Numbered from the stretch's first letter, positions 13,501 through 34,979 are shown. The stretch is DNA of 64,000 nucleotides from JADJXM01 sp937967285 (GCA_050249535.1 JBFWQI010000001.1:248001-312000); one strand, 5' to 3'. Numbers and translations are program-made. The notes: generated from the sequence alone by a model not told the origin.

Positions 13501-13687
13501 GATGAACCTTGTCGAGGGCGCCGATGCCGCACCGACCACGCAGGCCGTCGCTGCATCGAATGACCTGCAGCGCTCGCTAAATGAACTGCTCTCAAAATGG
13601 AGTGCGATCAGAACGACTGAGATTCCGCGTCTCAATTCACGCCTTCGCGCGGCCAGTCTGCCGGAGATTAAGCCTGCGGGACAGTGA
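10523..13687 (+). CDS. Secreted VPS10/sortilin-like BNR (Asp-box) propeller protein
   Basis: A 1054-residue exported protein of the large family often annotated as glycosyl hydrolase or sortilin-like. The start is a TTG (10523-10525) just after GAGGTGG and begins a signal peptide (ILQTILIIASIFTLVPTFIAAQ). About eleven Asp-box repeats of the form S/T-x-D-G-G-x-T-W are visible (TTDYGRTW, STDGGKTW, TLDGGETW, STDGGDTW, SDDGGESW and so on) up to residue ~690, forming one or two propellers. The C-terminal ~350 residues hold a beta-sandwich (YRLAADAREVRLEILDAAGK) and a helical end. Asp boxes are structural, so hydrolase activity is not implied. Such proteins are very common in acidobacteria. Confidence 0.85.
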   Translation: MKSARILQTILIIASIFTLVPTFIAAQEGISPRDYQGMRWRMIGPFRAGRTVGAAGIPSSPNIFYIGVNNGGVWKTTDYGRTWNPIFDDQPTGSIGDLAVSESNPDIIYVGSGEGLPLRPDLSVGDGVYKSTDGGKTWRNMGLRNGQQIGSVIIDPKDPNRVFVAVCGHPFGPNRERGVYRTLDGGETWKQVLYKDEDTGAIQVQFDPTDSRTIYADLFEVRHGPWENGQWQGPGSGLYKSTDGGDTWKPLTAGLPTFEQGLGRIGFDVSRSNPKILYATVDADPQHGGIYRSDDGGESWRRVSNESRTWGRGSDFAEIRIHPRNPDIVFVGNTASYKSVDGGKTFKAFKGAPGGDDYHRIWINPLHPDVMIFATDQGATITVNGGETWSSWYNQPTAQLYHVITDNRWPYWVYSGQQESGSVAVASRGDYGAITWRDWRTVGVDEYGYVAPDPLDPDITYGGRVTRFDWKTGQVQNVAPEALRSGRYRTLRTMPIIFSPVDKKTLYFATNVLWKTTTGGSSWEAISPDLSRESYDIPEVIGKYRKPEMATMPRRGVIYTIAPSHRDISTIWAGTDDGLIHRTTDGGRTWKNITPPELKSWMKVSLMDAGHFDNDTAYAAINTLRLDDLRPHIYRTRDGGKTWKRIVKGIPDGTIVNVVREDTQRKGLLFAGTEQAVYVSFDDGEQWHPLRLNMPATSIRDLVVKDDDIVVGTHGRSFWILDDITPLRQLNAQVARADAYLFAPQLGTRVRRSLNTDTPIPPEEPMGQNPPDGAIINYRLAADAREVRLEILDAAGKLVRAYSSTDPPESIDEDKLTYPSYWFRPHRNLPTTSGMHRWTWDLHYQNPAGFPRSYGMQAILRDTPTGPSGPTALPGKYTVRLTVDGRQMTQPLTLRMDPRVRTSPADIEKMFAVSKGCFDGIERIRSAQAEAERVRGQIKALLERPVSGDLGRSISDLDAAITALAGRSAGLDFFGISNREPGFAGLANGLLSLMNLVEGADAAPTTQAVAASNDLQRSLNELLSKWSAIRTTEIPRLNSRLRAASLPEIKPAGQ

Positions 13688-13945
13688 TAGACGGAAATAA
13701 TGAAACAGGCTGATGTCGGGACACTTATCAAAATGGCCCGGAGGGCCTATCGAAAATAGCCCCGCGATTCATCGCGGGGATTCAGTCAGCGTTATGTGAG
13801 AGTCCCGGAGGGACGGCTGAATATTTACCTGAATCCGTTTCAGCCGTCCCTCCGGGACTTGATGGGAAATTCGATTTTTCCCGGCGATAAATCGCCCGGG
13901 CTATTATCAAACCGTCCCTGTCGGGACGAAAAAGTGTCCTGACAT
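13688..13945. repeat. Nested GC-rich palindromes, REP-like cluster
   Basis: The first part of a 409-bp gap after the propeller gene. It holds a perfect 21-bp inverted repeat (AGTCCCGGAGGGACGGCTGAA at 13801-13821 with its complement at 13839-13859). On the left is a hairpin CCCCGCGAT/ATCGCGGGG (13760-13779). On the right is a CCCGGCGAT/ATCGCC hairpin near 13880, and outermost is a loose GGGACACTT/AAGTGTCC pair. The palindromes are arranged roughly symmetrically around the central one. No gene is visible. It may be a REP/MITE-type element or a complex terminator. Confidence 0.8.
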
Positions 13946-13958
13946 CAGTGAAACAGGG

Positions 13959-14092
13959 ATTAATCGCAGAGGCGCAGAGGTAGCAGAGATTATTTTTGAT
14001 AATAATAAAGTTCGGATTACGTCCACTGAATATATTATTGAATACTGATCTGAACCAAAATCCTCTGCTCTCTCTGCGTCTCTGCGATTAAT
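13959..14092. repeat. Inverted repeat pair of CGCAGAG type
   Basis: ATTAATCGCAGAGGCGCAGAG... (13959-13988) matches the complement of 14063-14092 at 27 of 30 positions, across a 74-base AT-rich loop. The arms are built of degenerate GCAGAG units. The right arm ends 4 bases before the kbl stop. The same family appears at the right edge of the window (63937-63969). Confidence 0.75.
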
Positions 14093-14096
14093 TTTC

Positions 14097-16507
<2,411 letters not shown>

Positions 16508-16510
16508 AAT

Positions 16511-17380
16511 TTATACGTTACAAAGCATGACCGCCTCGCGCAGGGAGGTCAGCGGATCGCGTTTCGGGACGAATTCGTGCGCGAAGTAACCCTTGAAACC
16601 GAGATCCGCGATCGCCCTCGCGATCGTCCGCCAGTTGAGCTCCTGAGTGTCGTCCAGTTCGTTCCGCCCCGGATTGCCGCCGGTGTGGAAATGGGCGATG
16701 TGAGCGAAATTGTCGCGGATCGTCCTGATTACGTCCCCTTCCATAATCTGCATATGATAAATGTCGTAGAGCAGCTTGACGCGCGGCGAGTTCACCCTCC
16801 GCACCACTTCTACGCCCCATGCCGTGTGATCGCACATGTAATCCTTGTGATCGACCTTGCTGTTGAGCAGCTCCATGCAGATCGTCACACCGTGCTTTTC
16901 GGCCGCTCCCTTGACGCGGTTGAGCATGGCGACGCAGTTCTCGATCCCCTCTCCGTCCGACATTCCCTTGCGGTTGCCCGAGAATGTGATCACGTTCGGA
17001 ACCCCGTTGGCCGCGGCTCGCGGGATGTTCTCGAGAAATTCCTTTTCCAGCTTGTCGTGCAGGTCCGGGCGGTTGCACCCGTCGGGAATAGTTCCCGCCC
17101 CGGCGGTCATCGTCGGCGTCAGCCCGTACTTTTTGACCGTCGGCCAGTCCGCCGGTCCGATCAGATCGATCCCGACGATCCCCATTCCGGATACAGCTTT
17201 GGCGAAATCGTCGAGCGGAATCCGGTTGTAGCACCAGCGGCAGACCGACTGCTTGAGCCTGCCGTCGAGCTTCGTCTGTCCGAATGGAGACATACCGATG
17301 AACGCTGCGCCGGCTCCCATCAGAGTCGAGGAGAGCATCTCACGGCGACTGTACTGGCTAATGTTATTTTGCTTTTTCAT
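16511..17380 (-). CDS. Hydroxypyruvate isomerase-like TIM-barrel protein with Tat-like signal
   Basis: A 289-residue xylose-isomerase-like TIM-barrel protein resembling hydroxypyruvate isomerase. It begins with a twin-Arg segment (SRREMLSSTLMGAGAAFIG), so export is likely. Barrel landmarks are CRWCYNRIPL, CMELLNSKVDHKDY, VKLLYDIYHMQIMEGD and IAHFHTGGNPGRNELD, then YFAHEFVP, with the Glu/His/Asp metal-ligand positions preserved. It is the first gene of the tdh-kbl operon, 3 bases before tdh. How an exported isomerase would serve cytosolic threonine breakdown is unclear; the link may be regulatory or historical. Confidence 0.78.
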   Translation of the reverse strand: MKKQNNISQYSRREMLSSTLMGAGAAFIGMSPFGQTKLDGRLKQSVCRWCYNRIPLDDFAKAVSGMGIVGIDLIGPADWPTVKKYGLTPTMTAGAGTIPDGCNRPDLHDKLEKEFLENIPRAAANGVPNVITFSGNRKGMSDGEGIENCVAMLNRVKGAAEKHGVTICMELLNSKVDHKDYMCDHTAWGVEVVRRVNSPRVKLLYDIYHMQIMEGDVIRTIRDNFAHIAHFHTGGNPGRNELDDTQELNWRTIARAIADLGFKGYFAHEFVPKRDPLTSLREAVMLCNV

Positions 17381-17391
17381 TCCAACACTCT

Positions 17392-19166
<1,775 letters not shown>

Positions 19167-19170
<4 letters not shown>

Positions 19171-19607
19171 GGCTGGTCTTTTCGGATCTTCTTCGTCATG
19201 TGCAGTTCATTCTTCTGGCCGGGAACTATTTCGTAACTCACATCGTCCATCAGAGATCTGATCAGCCTGATCCCGAGTCCTCCGGACTTGCGTTGCGTGA
19301 CGAGTTGTTCGAGCGAGGGCAGTTCGACCTTCGTGGGATCGAAGCCGCAACCGGTGTCGATCACGGAGATCCTCACCCTCTCGTCGTCGAAGACGGCGCG
19401 AATGATGACGTCCTTGCTGACGTCATGGCCGTATGCGTGCTCGATCACGTTGGCGCAGGCTTCATCCACCGCCAGTTCGAGTTGCGCGATATCGGCTTCA
19501 CTCATCTTCGACTGCCGGCCGATCCCGCTCACGAATTCGCGGACCAGCGCCAGATTTTCCGTCGATGACGGGAACTTAAGTGTGAATTTTTTTTCGATGG
19601 CGGCCAT
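19167..19607 (-). CDS. RsbW-like anti-sigma serine kinase (HATPase)
   Basis: A 146-residue GHKL ATPase of the RsbW/SpoIIAB kind, which binds a sigma factor or another target and phosphorylates the STAS antagonist. The N-box is LELAVDEACANVIEHAYG (residues ~43-60); the G1 box is VIDTGCGFDP and the G2 box is GGLGIRLIRSLMDDVSY. It is the middle gene of the STAS-kinase-phosphatase operon and overlaps the phosphatase start by four bases. No sigma factor gene lies beside it, so the final target is not identified here. Confidence 0.9.
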
Positions 19608-19637
19608 CGGATCACTCCTCAGGGGGCTATGCCGGGT

Positions 19638-19991
<354 letters not shown>

Positions 19992-20060
19992 TATGAAATC
20001 CTCCTTGGAATCGCCAACATCTTAGCATAACGGATGCGGCGAACAAGAATCGCCATATCA

Positions 20061-22705
<2,645 letters not shown>

Positions 22706-22743
22706 TACGACCTTGGCGGTCAATATATAATCGCCGTCCTGGC

Positions 22744-23517
22744 ATGTCAAACAATGGAAAAAAAGCGGGCCGGTACGAGGGGCGGATAGTCCTGGCGGCC
22801 GATACTTCGACTTCCCGATGCGATCTGGTGATCGCCGCCGAGGGGGCGGTTCTTTCGCTCGTCTCGGGCGATGCGGGCGTTCCGCATTCGAGGACATTCT
22901 TCGATAATCTGAATCTCGCGCTCGGGCTGGCCGGAGTCGATGTCGACCGGATAGACATCTTCGCGGCGGTAACGGGGCCCGGAAGTTTCACCGGACTCAG
23001 AGTCGGTCTGGCGGCGATCGGAGGACTGGCCGACACCTGCCGCAAGCCCGCCATCGGAATCCACAGGTTCGACCTGACAGCCCTGACTACCGGCGTTGCA
23101 GGTCGGATTCTGGTCCTGCTCGATGCCGGTCGATCCGAGATCTTCGCCGGTTTGAGGATCGTCGATACCGAGGCCGGCGTCACTGCTTCAGGGACTGACA
23201 CTGTCGGTCCTCCCGCGGTGATCCTGCCCGAGATACTCCGCGCGGGCGCTCCCGATCTGATTATTGGCTCAGGTCTTCGATCGAGCAGGGAAGTTCTGAC
23301 CGATCTTCTCTCATCGATCCCCCACAGAGAAGTCGATCGCCCCGATCCGCGCTTCGACGGCCTTCAACTCGTCAACGCCCCCTTCGGCTCGGTCTCAGCA
23401 GAACTGCTGGCCGGTCACGCGCTGCGGCTCGATCGTGCCGGCGCCGCACCGCCGCTCAAAGCTGCCTATATCCGGCCGTCGGATGCCGAAATCAAGATCC
23501 GGCCTGTCGCGACATGA
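22744..23517 (+). CDS. tsaB: tRNA threonylcarbamoyladenosine biosynthesis protein TsaB
   Basis: A 257-residue ASKHA-fold partner of TsaD in making the t6A modification of ANN-reading tRNAs. The start ATG 22744 is chosen because the open frame upstream lies in the mutS promoter region. Landmarks: VLAADTSTSRCDLVIA near the N-terminus and the signature VTGPGSFTGLRVGLA at residues ~77-91. The C-terminal half is poorly conserved, as is usual. The stop overlaps the rimI start (ATGA). TsaB and RimI are commonly adjacent. Confidence 0.92.
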   Translation: MSNNGKKAGRYEGRIVLAADTSTSRCDLVIAAEGAVLSLVSGDAGVPHSRTFFDNLNLALGLAGVDVDRIDIFAAVTGPGSFTGLRVGLAAIGGLADTCRKPAIGIHRFDLTALTTGVAGRILVLLDAGRSEIFAGLRIVDTEAGVTASGTDTVGPPAVILPEILRAGAPDLIIGSGLRSSREVLTDLLSSIPHREVDRPDPRFDGLQLVNAPFGSVSAELLAGHALRLDRAGAAPPLKAAYIRPSDAEIKIRPVAT

Positions 23518-24005
23518 GCATCCCCGTCAAGATCGAAAGTCTCGGGCCGTCCGTTGTCGAGAAGGTCGTTCAGCTCGAACTTGCCAGCGGGCTAAGCTCA
23601 ATTGGGACCGCGCTTTATGCCGCCAAGCTTGAGGATCCGCGCGAACTCCTGCTGGTCGCTCGCCCCCTCGAAAATCCCGATCTCATCGCCGCTCTCTTCT
23701 CCGCCGTCATCATCATCGACGAACTCCAGATAGACAATATCGCCGTCGATCGCTCTTTCAGAGGGCGGGGCATCGCGGGCCACCTGCTCAAAGTCGCTCT
23801 TCGAGCCGCCTTCGACCGCGGCGCCCGCACCGCCGTTCTCGAAGTCAGACGCTCCAACCTTCCCGCCATCAGGCTCTATCGAAGCTCCGGGTTCTCCGTC
23901 GTCGGTTCTCGTCCAGCCTACTATCGCAACCCGGACGAGGACGCCCTCATCATGTCCGCCAGTCTCGACTTTGAAACGGACGGCTCAAAATCCATGGACC
24001 GCTGA
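23514..24005 (+). CDS. rimI: GNAT N-acetyltransferase, RimI-like (ribosomal protein S18 alanine)
   Basis: A 163-residue GNAT enzyme expected to acetylate the N-terminus of ribosomal protein S18. The acetyl-CoA motif A is VDRSFRGRGIAGHLLKVAL, motif B is EVRRSNLPAIRLYRSSGF, and YYRNPDEDALIM follows as in RimI. It starts inside the tsaB stop. The following 260 bases to the next gene (24006-24265) are C-rich on the left and AT-rich on the right and show no gene. Confidence 0.85.
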   Translation: MSIPVKIESLGPSVVEKVVQLELASGLSSIGTALYAAKLEDPRELLLVARPLENPDLIAALFSAVIIIDELQIDNIAVDRSFRGRGIAGHLLKVALRAAFDRGARTAVLEVRRSNLPAIRLYRSSGFSVVGSRPAYYRNPDEDALIMSASLDFETDGSKSMDR

Positions 24006-24258
24006 TTGCATCAGACCGGAAAACGCCGGTTCGAGACGACATCCCCTTTGTTCACCTCAGATACGATTCCACGCTCCGCCCCCGTTCCACCATCGACTGA
24101 TCGCCAGTCGCCACTCTACTCCCCACGCCTCAGGTTTATGTAAAATTTGATCAACTTTGGTGCTTGAAAGCCTTCTTCTGTTTGTATTACTATGCCCTCA
24201 GAAGTTGAAAAGCTACTCTTACAATTGAATATATACAGGCACTTTCAGCTAAGGAGGA

Positions 24259-24508
<250 letters not shown>

Positions 24509-24548
24509 GGCTGTTTTGCTGATATTTTTTTTTTCAGTCTTTTTTCTC

Positions 24549-24582
24549 GAAAACGGGAACACGCGTATGTGTTCCCGTTTTC
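24549..24582 (+). terminator. Intrinsic terminator after the DUF465 gene
   Basis: A perfect 14-bp stem (GAAAACGGGAACAC at 24549-24562, complement at 24569-24582) with a 6-base loop, preceded by a T-run on the left and followed by TTT. It is the clearest intrinsic terminator in the window. Confidence 0.85.
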
Positions 24583-24638
24583 TTTGGTGCATAATACCTG
24601 CCGTATCTCAAATTATTTCTTCAGTACTGTAATATGGG

Positions 24639-24648
24639 TCTGATAACG
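24639..24648 (+). other. TCTGATAACG skew-switch motif upstream of psd
   Basis: An exact TCTGATAACG in the gap before psd. The left side (for example 24061-24120, about 27 C to 9 G) is C-rich and the right side (24661-24720, 16 C to 22 G) is G-rich. Confidence 0.55.
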
Positions 24649-24731
24649 ATCCGGAATTGACGGCTTGCCCGGGAGGGAAGTCGAAATTGGTGCGGACGTG
24701 CAGCTCCGCGCACACATATGGAGGTAACTGG

Positions 24732-25345
<614 letters not shown>

Positions 25346-25349
<4 letters not shown>

Positions 25350-26209
25350 GTGACGAACGGGAGGAGATGGAACAGAACCCTCAGCGCAAGGGAATCCGGA
25401 AGGGGATCTACATCGTGCCGAGCGCCTTCACGATCGGCAACATCCTGTGCGGGTTCTACGCCGTGATCAACTCCGTCAAGGGATATCAGGCCCTGCCCGA
25501 TATCGATGTGGCCCTTCAATTCTTCGACAACGGAGCGAAGGCCATCGGCTATGCCGTGCTGCTCGACAATCTGGACGGCCGGATCGCGCGCATGACGCGG
25601 ACGACCAGCGAGTTCGGCGTCGAACTCGACAGCATTGCCGATGTGCTCAGTTTCGGAATCGCTCCGGCCGTTCTCGCCTACACCTGGGGATACGGCTCGA
25701 TCCCCGGTCTCGATCGCCTGGGCTGGGCGATATCCTTCTTCTTTCTGATCTGCGGGGCGCTGCGACTGGCCAGGTTCAACGTCATGGCCCGATCGCCGAG
25801 ATTCTCCCAGGGGGAGATGACGCCGAAACTCGACAAGCGCTACTTCGTCGGGCTTCCGATTCCGGCCGCGGCCGGCACTCTGGCCGCTCTGATTCATTTC
25901 ACGCCGCGCCCCGTCTCGACCTATTCTGCGACCGACGCACACAACTTCAGTCTCGCCCTGCTGATAGGGATGGCGCTGCTGGCGATCCTCATGGTCAGCA
26001 CGATCAGGTACACCAGCTTCAAGGAGTTCGGCCTCCGCAGCAATAAACCATTCTTTATCATCCCCGCTCTCTCGCTGCTGGTCGCCGGTATCTGGTTCTA
26101 CTCCCAGTGGGTGCTTCTGGCGCTGGCGTCGATCTACGCCATTCACGGCCCTCTCAATAAACTGATCGGTTTCTTCAGCCGCGGTCGCCGCTCAACGCCA
26201 AAGGAATGA
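25346..26209 (+). CDS. pssA: CDP-diacylglycerol-serine O-phosphatidyltransferase
   Basis: A 287-residue membrane enzyme that makes phosphatidylserine, the substrate of the gene before it. The CDP-alcohol phosphotransferase motif is DGRIAR...EFGVELDSIAD (residues ~76-94). Several hydrophobic helices follow (WAISFFFLICGALRL, ALLIGMALLAILMVSTI, FIIPALSLLVAGIWFY). It is translationally coupled to psd, forming the standard phosphatidylethanolamine operon. It is followed by an inverted repeat element. Confidence 0.93.
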
Positions 26210-26235
26210 TGTCGTCGCAACGTGACGGGGATTTG

Positions 26236-26376
26236 AACGCCAAGGCGCCAAGAAAGCCAAGGATGTAATTAGTCTGATGGATGATCGAGTGAAAATCACG
26301 CACGGTAAACACACTTTGCATGACGACGCGAATTTAATTCCCCTAAAAATCTTGGCTTTCTTGGCGCCTTGGCGTT
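26236..26376. repeat. Perfect 26-bp inverted repeat of GCCAAG type
   Basis: The arm AACGCCAAGGCGCCAAGAAAG... at 26236-26261 is perfectly complementary to 26351-26376, across an 89-base loop. The arms consist of spaced GCCAAG units. It fills the gap between pssA and guaA. A related array with 24-bp units lies at 46966-47186. Confidence 0.88.
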
Positions 26377-26483
26377 TAAATCCCCTGGCGTTTAATTTTT
26401 AAGCCTGGTTGGCTTGAACCGTCCGCTCACGTATACTGCCTTCTATTCCTTAAATAATCCGGCATATGCAAAAGGAGAGCGCG

Positions 26484-28025
26484 GTGTCTTCTTCGTTCGA
26501 AACCATCGTCATACTCGATTTCGGATCCCAATACACGCAATTGATAGCGCGGCGGGTGAGGGAACTCGGGGTCTACTGCGAAATTCACCCCTACAACAAA
26601 CCCGTCGATGAGCTGAAAAACCTCAGGCCGATCGGGATCATCCTCTCCGGCGGACCCAGTTCGGTCTACGAGGAGGGCGCTCCGCACTGTACTTCGGATG
26701 TGCTGGATCTGGGGATTCCGGTGCTCGGAATCTGCTACGGTCTGCAGTTGCTCAGCTATTTTCTCGGCGGGAAGGTCGAGCCCTCGAGCCGGCGCGAATA
26801 CGGCGCGGCGCAGGTCCACAGGGCGGCTTCGGGGAGGCTGCTTGAAGGCCTTCCTGAGGACTTCCCGGTCTGGATGAGCCACGGAGACCATGTCACGGTT
26901 CCGCCCCCCGGTTTCGAGGTCGTGGCCAGCACCGAGAGCGCGCTTGGAGCGGTCGAGAACACGGAACGGGGCCTGTACGGCCTCCAGTTCCATCCTGAAG
27001 TCGCGCATACCCCGGACGGCAGGCAGGTGCTGAGCAATTTCGTGCATCGGATATGCGGCGCCACCGACGACTGGACTCCCAGATCGTTCATCGAGGCGAC
27101 GATCGACCGGATCCGCCAGCAGATCGGCGACGGGCATGCGGTCTGCGGGCTCTCGGGCGGCGTCGACTCCTCAGTCGCCGCGGCACTCGTCGCCCGCGCG
27201 ATCGGTGACCGTCAGACCTGCATCTTCGTCGACAACGGTCTGCTCAGGAAAAACGAGTTCGAGAAGGTGCTCGAGGCTTTTCGTGATTACGGCGGGCTGA
27301 ATGTCAAAGGCGTCGCCGCCGGCGAACGCTTTCTGCAGGCTCTGCGCGGCGTCGAGGATCCGGAACGCAAACGCAAGATTATCGGCGGCGAATTCATCGA
27401 GGTCTTTCAGGAAGAGGCCGCGAAGCTCGGTCAGATCGACTTCCTCGTTCAGGGCACGCTCTACCCCGACGTCATCGAATCCGTCTCGGTCAAGGGGCCG
27501 TCGGCGGTCATCAAGAGCCATCACAATGTCGGCGGACTCCCCGAAAAGATGCATCTCAAGCTGGTCGAACCCCTGCGCGAGCTCTTCAAGGATGAGGTCC
27601 GCGCCGTCGGCAGGGAACTAGGACTGCCCGCGGCCCTCATCGAACGTCAGCCATTCCCGGGCCCCGGACTCGCCGTCAGGATCGTCGGGCCGATCGACGA
27701 ATCGCGAGTCTCGCTCCTCCAGGAGGCAGACCACATCGTCCTCGAAGAGATCAAGCGCGCCGGACTCTACAACAGCCTCTGGCAGGCCTTCGCCGTCCTC
27801 CTTCCCATTCATACAGTCGGCGTCATGGGAGACAGCAGGACCTATGAGAAGGTCATCGCCATCCGCGCCGTTGAGAGCCAGGACGGCATGACCGCCGACT
27901 GGGCGAAACTCCCCTACGACGTACTCGAGAATATCAGCCGGCGCATCGTCAGCGAGGTCCGCGGCATCAATCGCGTCGTCTACGATATCAGCTCGAAACC
28001 CCCGAGCACCATCGAATGGGAGTAA
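26484..28025 (+). CDS. guaA: GMP synthase (glutamine-hydrolysing)
   Basis: Converts XMP to GMP using glutamine and ATP; 513 residues. I take the GTG at 26484 as the start because AAGGAG (26472-26477) sits 6 bases before it; the in-frame ATG at 26466 would place that site inside the coding region. The class I amidotransferase half has the nucleophile Cys in GICYGLQLLSYFLGG and the His-Glu pair in FHPEVAHT. The ATP-pyrophosphatase loop is GLSGGVDSSVAAALVAR. The dimerisation C-terminus ends in KPPSTIEWE, as in the family. Confidence 0.96.
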   Translation: MSSSFETIVILDFGSQYTQLIARRVRELGVYCEIHPYNKPVDELKNLRPIGIILSGGPSSVYEEGAPHCTSDVLDLGIPVLGICYGLQLLSYFLGGKVEPSSRREYGAAQVHRAASGRLLEGLPEDFPVWMSHGDHVTVPPPGFEVVASTESALGAVENTERGLYGLQFHPEVAHTPDGRQVLSNFVHRICGATDDWTPRSFIEATIDRIRQQIGDGHAVCGLSGGVDSSVAAALVARAIGDRQTCIFVDNGLLRKNEFEKVLEAFRDYGGLNVKGVAAGERFLQALRGVEDPERKRKIIGGEFIEVFQEEAAKLGQIDFLVQGTLYPDVIESVSVKGPSAVIKSHHNVGGLPEKMHLKLVEPLRELFKDEVRAVGRELGLPAALIERQPFPGPGLAVRIVGPIDESRVSLLQEADHIVLEEIKRAGLYNSLWQAFAVLLPIHTVGVMGDSRTYEKVIAIRAVESQDGMTADWAKLPYDVLENISRRIVSEVRGINRVVYDISSKPPSTIEWE

Positions 28026-28039
28026 GCATAAGTAAAATA

Positions 28040-28140
28040 AAGTCTTAATGCGCTTAAACGGTCTGTTTAATTGGCTTAAAGCGCTTAAAACATAAGAGCC
28101 ATGGTTAAGCATTCGGTTTAAGACCCATGCTTTAAGCATG
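28040..28140. repeat. GCTTAA-rich inverted repeat cluster after guaA
   Basis: The gap between guaA and dnaE contains several GCTTAAA units and their complements (for example GCGCTTAAA and GGTTTAAG) and ends in a perfect CATGCTT-T-AAGCATG palindrome at 28126-28140. It resembles the other inverted array elements in layout but has its own unit. It may terminate guaA transcription. dnaE starts 22 bases later with no recognisable ribosome site. Confidence 0.6.
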
Positions 28141-28162
28141 AAGCTCAGTTAATCGTTTACAT

Positions 28163-31672
<3,510 letters not shown>

Positions 31673-31698
31673 CGCTCGAAAAATCGAGGTGACAGAAT

Positions 31699-32532
31699 AT
31701 GCAGATTCAACAGACACAGGGGCAGACGCCGGAAGAGGTCATGGCCCGCGTGCAGCTGGCCAGACACGACAAGCGCCCGTATGCCCTCGACTTCATCGAG
31801 CGCATCTTCACGGACTTCCATGAGCTTCACGGCGACCGGAAATATATGGACGACCGCGCGATCGTCTGCGGGATGGCACGCTTTCACGACCAGCCCGTGG
31901 CCGTCATCGCCCACCAGAAGGGCAGGGACGTCAAGGAGCGGCAGTCGCGCAATTTCGGAATGCCCAAGCCCGACGGATATCGCAAAGCCCTGCGGATCAT
32001 GAAGCTGGCCGAGAAGTTCGACCGGCCCGTCTTCACCCTGATCGATACGCCGGGCGCCTACCCCGGGATAGACGCGGAGGAGCGCGGCCAGGCCGAGGCG
32101 ATCGCCGTCAACCTGCGCGAGATGGCGCGGCTCAAAGTTCCCGTCATCGTGACGATCACCGGCGAGGGAGGTTCCGGCGGCGCTCTGGCAATCGGCGTCG
32201 GGGACTCAGTCAATATCCTCGAGAACGGCGTCTATTCCGTCATCTCTCCCGAAGGCTGCGCCGCCATCCTGTGGAAGGATGCGTCCATGGCTTCGCGTGC
32301 CGCGGCCAGCCTCAAGCTGACCGCGCCCGATCTGCTCAGGCTCGGAGTCGTCGAGGCTATCGTTCCCGAGCCGCCGGGCGGCGCTCATACCGACTGGGAC
32401 GAAGCCGCGAGACTGCTCGATCAGTCGCTCGTCGAATCACTCAAACTCTCGAAGCAGCTCTCGGTCAAAGAGAGGCTCGATCACAGGTATCGCAAGTTCA
32501 GGCTGATCGGCGTGGTCGAGGGGGGTGGCTGA
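31699..32532 (+). CDS. accA: Acetyl-CoA carboxylase carboxyltransferase subunit alpha
   Basis: The alpha half of the carboxyltransferase that transfers CO2 from biotin to acetyl-CoA, making malonyl-CoA. It has 277 residues against 319 in E. coli; the missing part is mostly the N-terminal helical region, since similarity begins at LARHDKRPYALDFIERIF near residue 20. Conserved stretches are HQKGRDVKERQSRNFGMPKP, TPGAYPGIDAEERGQ, GEGGSGGALAIGVGD and YSVISPEGCAAILWKD. A GAGGTGA ribosome site supports the start. accD is not in the window. Confidence 0.95.
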   Translation: MQIQQTQGQTPEEVMARVQLARHDKRPYALDFIERIFTDFHELHGDRKYMDDRAIVCGMARFHDQPVAVIAHQKGRDVKERQSRNFGMPKPDGYRKALRIMKLAEKFDRPVFTLIDTPGAYPGIDAEERGQAEAIAVNLREMARLKVPVIVTITGEGGSGGALAIGVGDSVNILENGVYSVISPEGCAAILWKDASMASRAAASLKLTAPDLLRLGVVEAIVPEPPGGAHTDWDEAARLLDQSLVESLKLSKQLSVKERLDHRYRKFRLIGVVEGGG

Positions 32533-32536
32533 AGTC

Positions 32537-32564
32537 GGGCAATGTCGGCGCGCCGACATTGCCC
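32537..32564. terminator. Palindromic bidirectional terminator between accA and ssb
   Basis: A perfect 28-base palindrome (GGGCAATGTCGGCG and its complement, no unpaired loop bases) lies between the convergent stops of accA and ssb. No T-run follows, so the role is inferred from position. Confidence 0.65.
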
Positions 32565-32578
32565 GTTAAGTCGATGAT

Positions 32579-32998
32579 TCAGAAGGGGATTTCATCGTCG
32601 CCGGAAGGCGGCGCGGACGACCGGTCGTCCATCGGAGCGTCGAATCCTCCGCCCGACTGGCCTCCGTCGCGCGGGCTCAGGAAGTGGATCTCCGTCGCTG
32701 TCACCTCGAGCGTCTGACGCCGATTGCCGTCCCTGTCTGTGTACTCATCCTGCCTCAGCCGGCCCTCGACATAGACCTGCTTTCCCTTCGACAGATACTG
32801 ATTGGCCAGCTCCGCCAGCTTGTTCCACGCATTGACGCGGAACCAGGTCGTCACATCCTGGTTGTCGCCGGCTTTGTCGCGCCGCTTCTCTGTTGTCGCG
32901 ATCGAGAAGTTGCAGACCGCGGTCCCCTGCGGCGTGTAGCGCATCTCCGGGTCCCTGCCGAGGTATCCCACTATGATGATCTTGTTGAATGATGCCAT
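32579..32998 (-). CDS. ssb: Single-stranded DNA-binding protein
   Basis: A 139-residue SSB with one OB fold (residues ~4-107: KIIIVGYLGRDPEMRYTPQG, FRVNAWNKLAELANQYL, KGKQVYVEGRLRQDEY), a Gly/Ser-rich linker and the acidic tail DDEIPF that recruits partner proteins. A strong GGGAGGAG site precedes it. It is divergent from recN; the 280-bp gap between them holds a variant of the skew motif (TCTGATACCG at 33071) and no visible gene. Confidence 0.96.
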   Translation of the reverse strand: MASFNKIIIVGYLGRDPEMRYTPQGTAVCNFSIATTEKRRDKAGDNQDVTTWFRVNAWNKLAELANQYLSKGKQVYVEGRLRQDEYTDRDGNRRQTLEVTATEIHFLSPRDGGQSGGGFDAPMDDRSSAPPSGDDEIPF

Positions 32999-33278
32999 TG
33001 ATTGTCTCCTCCCGAATTATGTGATGTTAAGTTCCGGATCTCATACCCGCCTTCGCCCGCTGTCGATCGATCTGATACCGCTAACGCATTTCGGCTCCGG
33101 GGATCTCCCTGATCCTTCCTTTTTTCCGTCCGATCATGCTAATAATCTGTTCGTTCAGCGATGCGGACAAGTATAATCCCGATTGAAGGTTGCGTAAATC
33201 TTTTTCAGGCTGCCGGGGCCTGCGCGGCGATAAACCCGCCGTCCCCTAGGCTGCCCGATAATGAAGACGGGTGAACGG

Positions 33279-34979
<1,701 letters not shown>

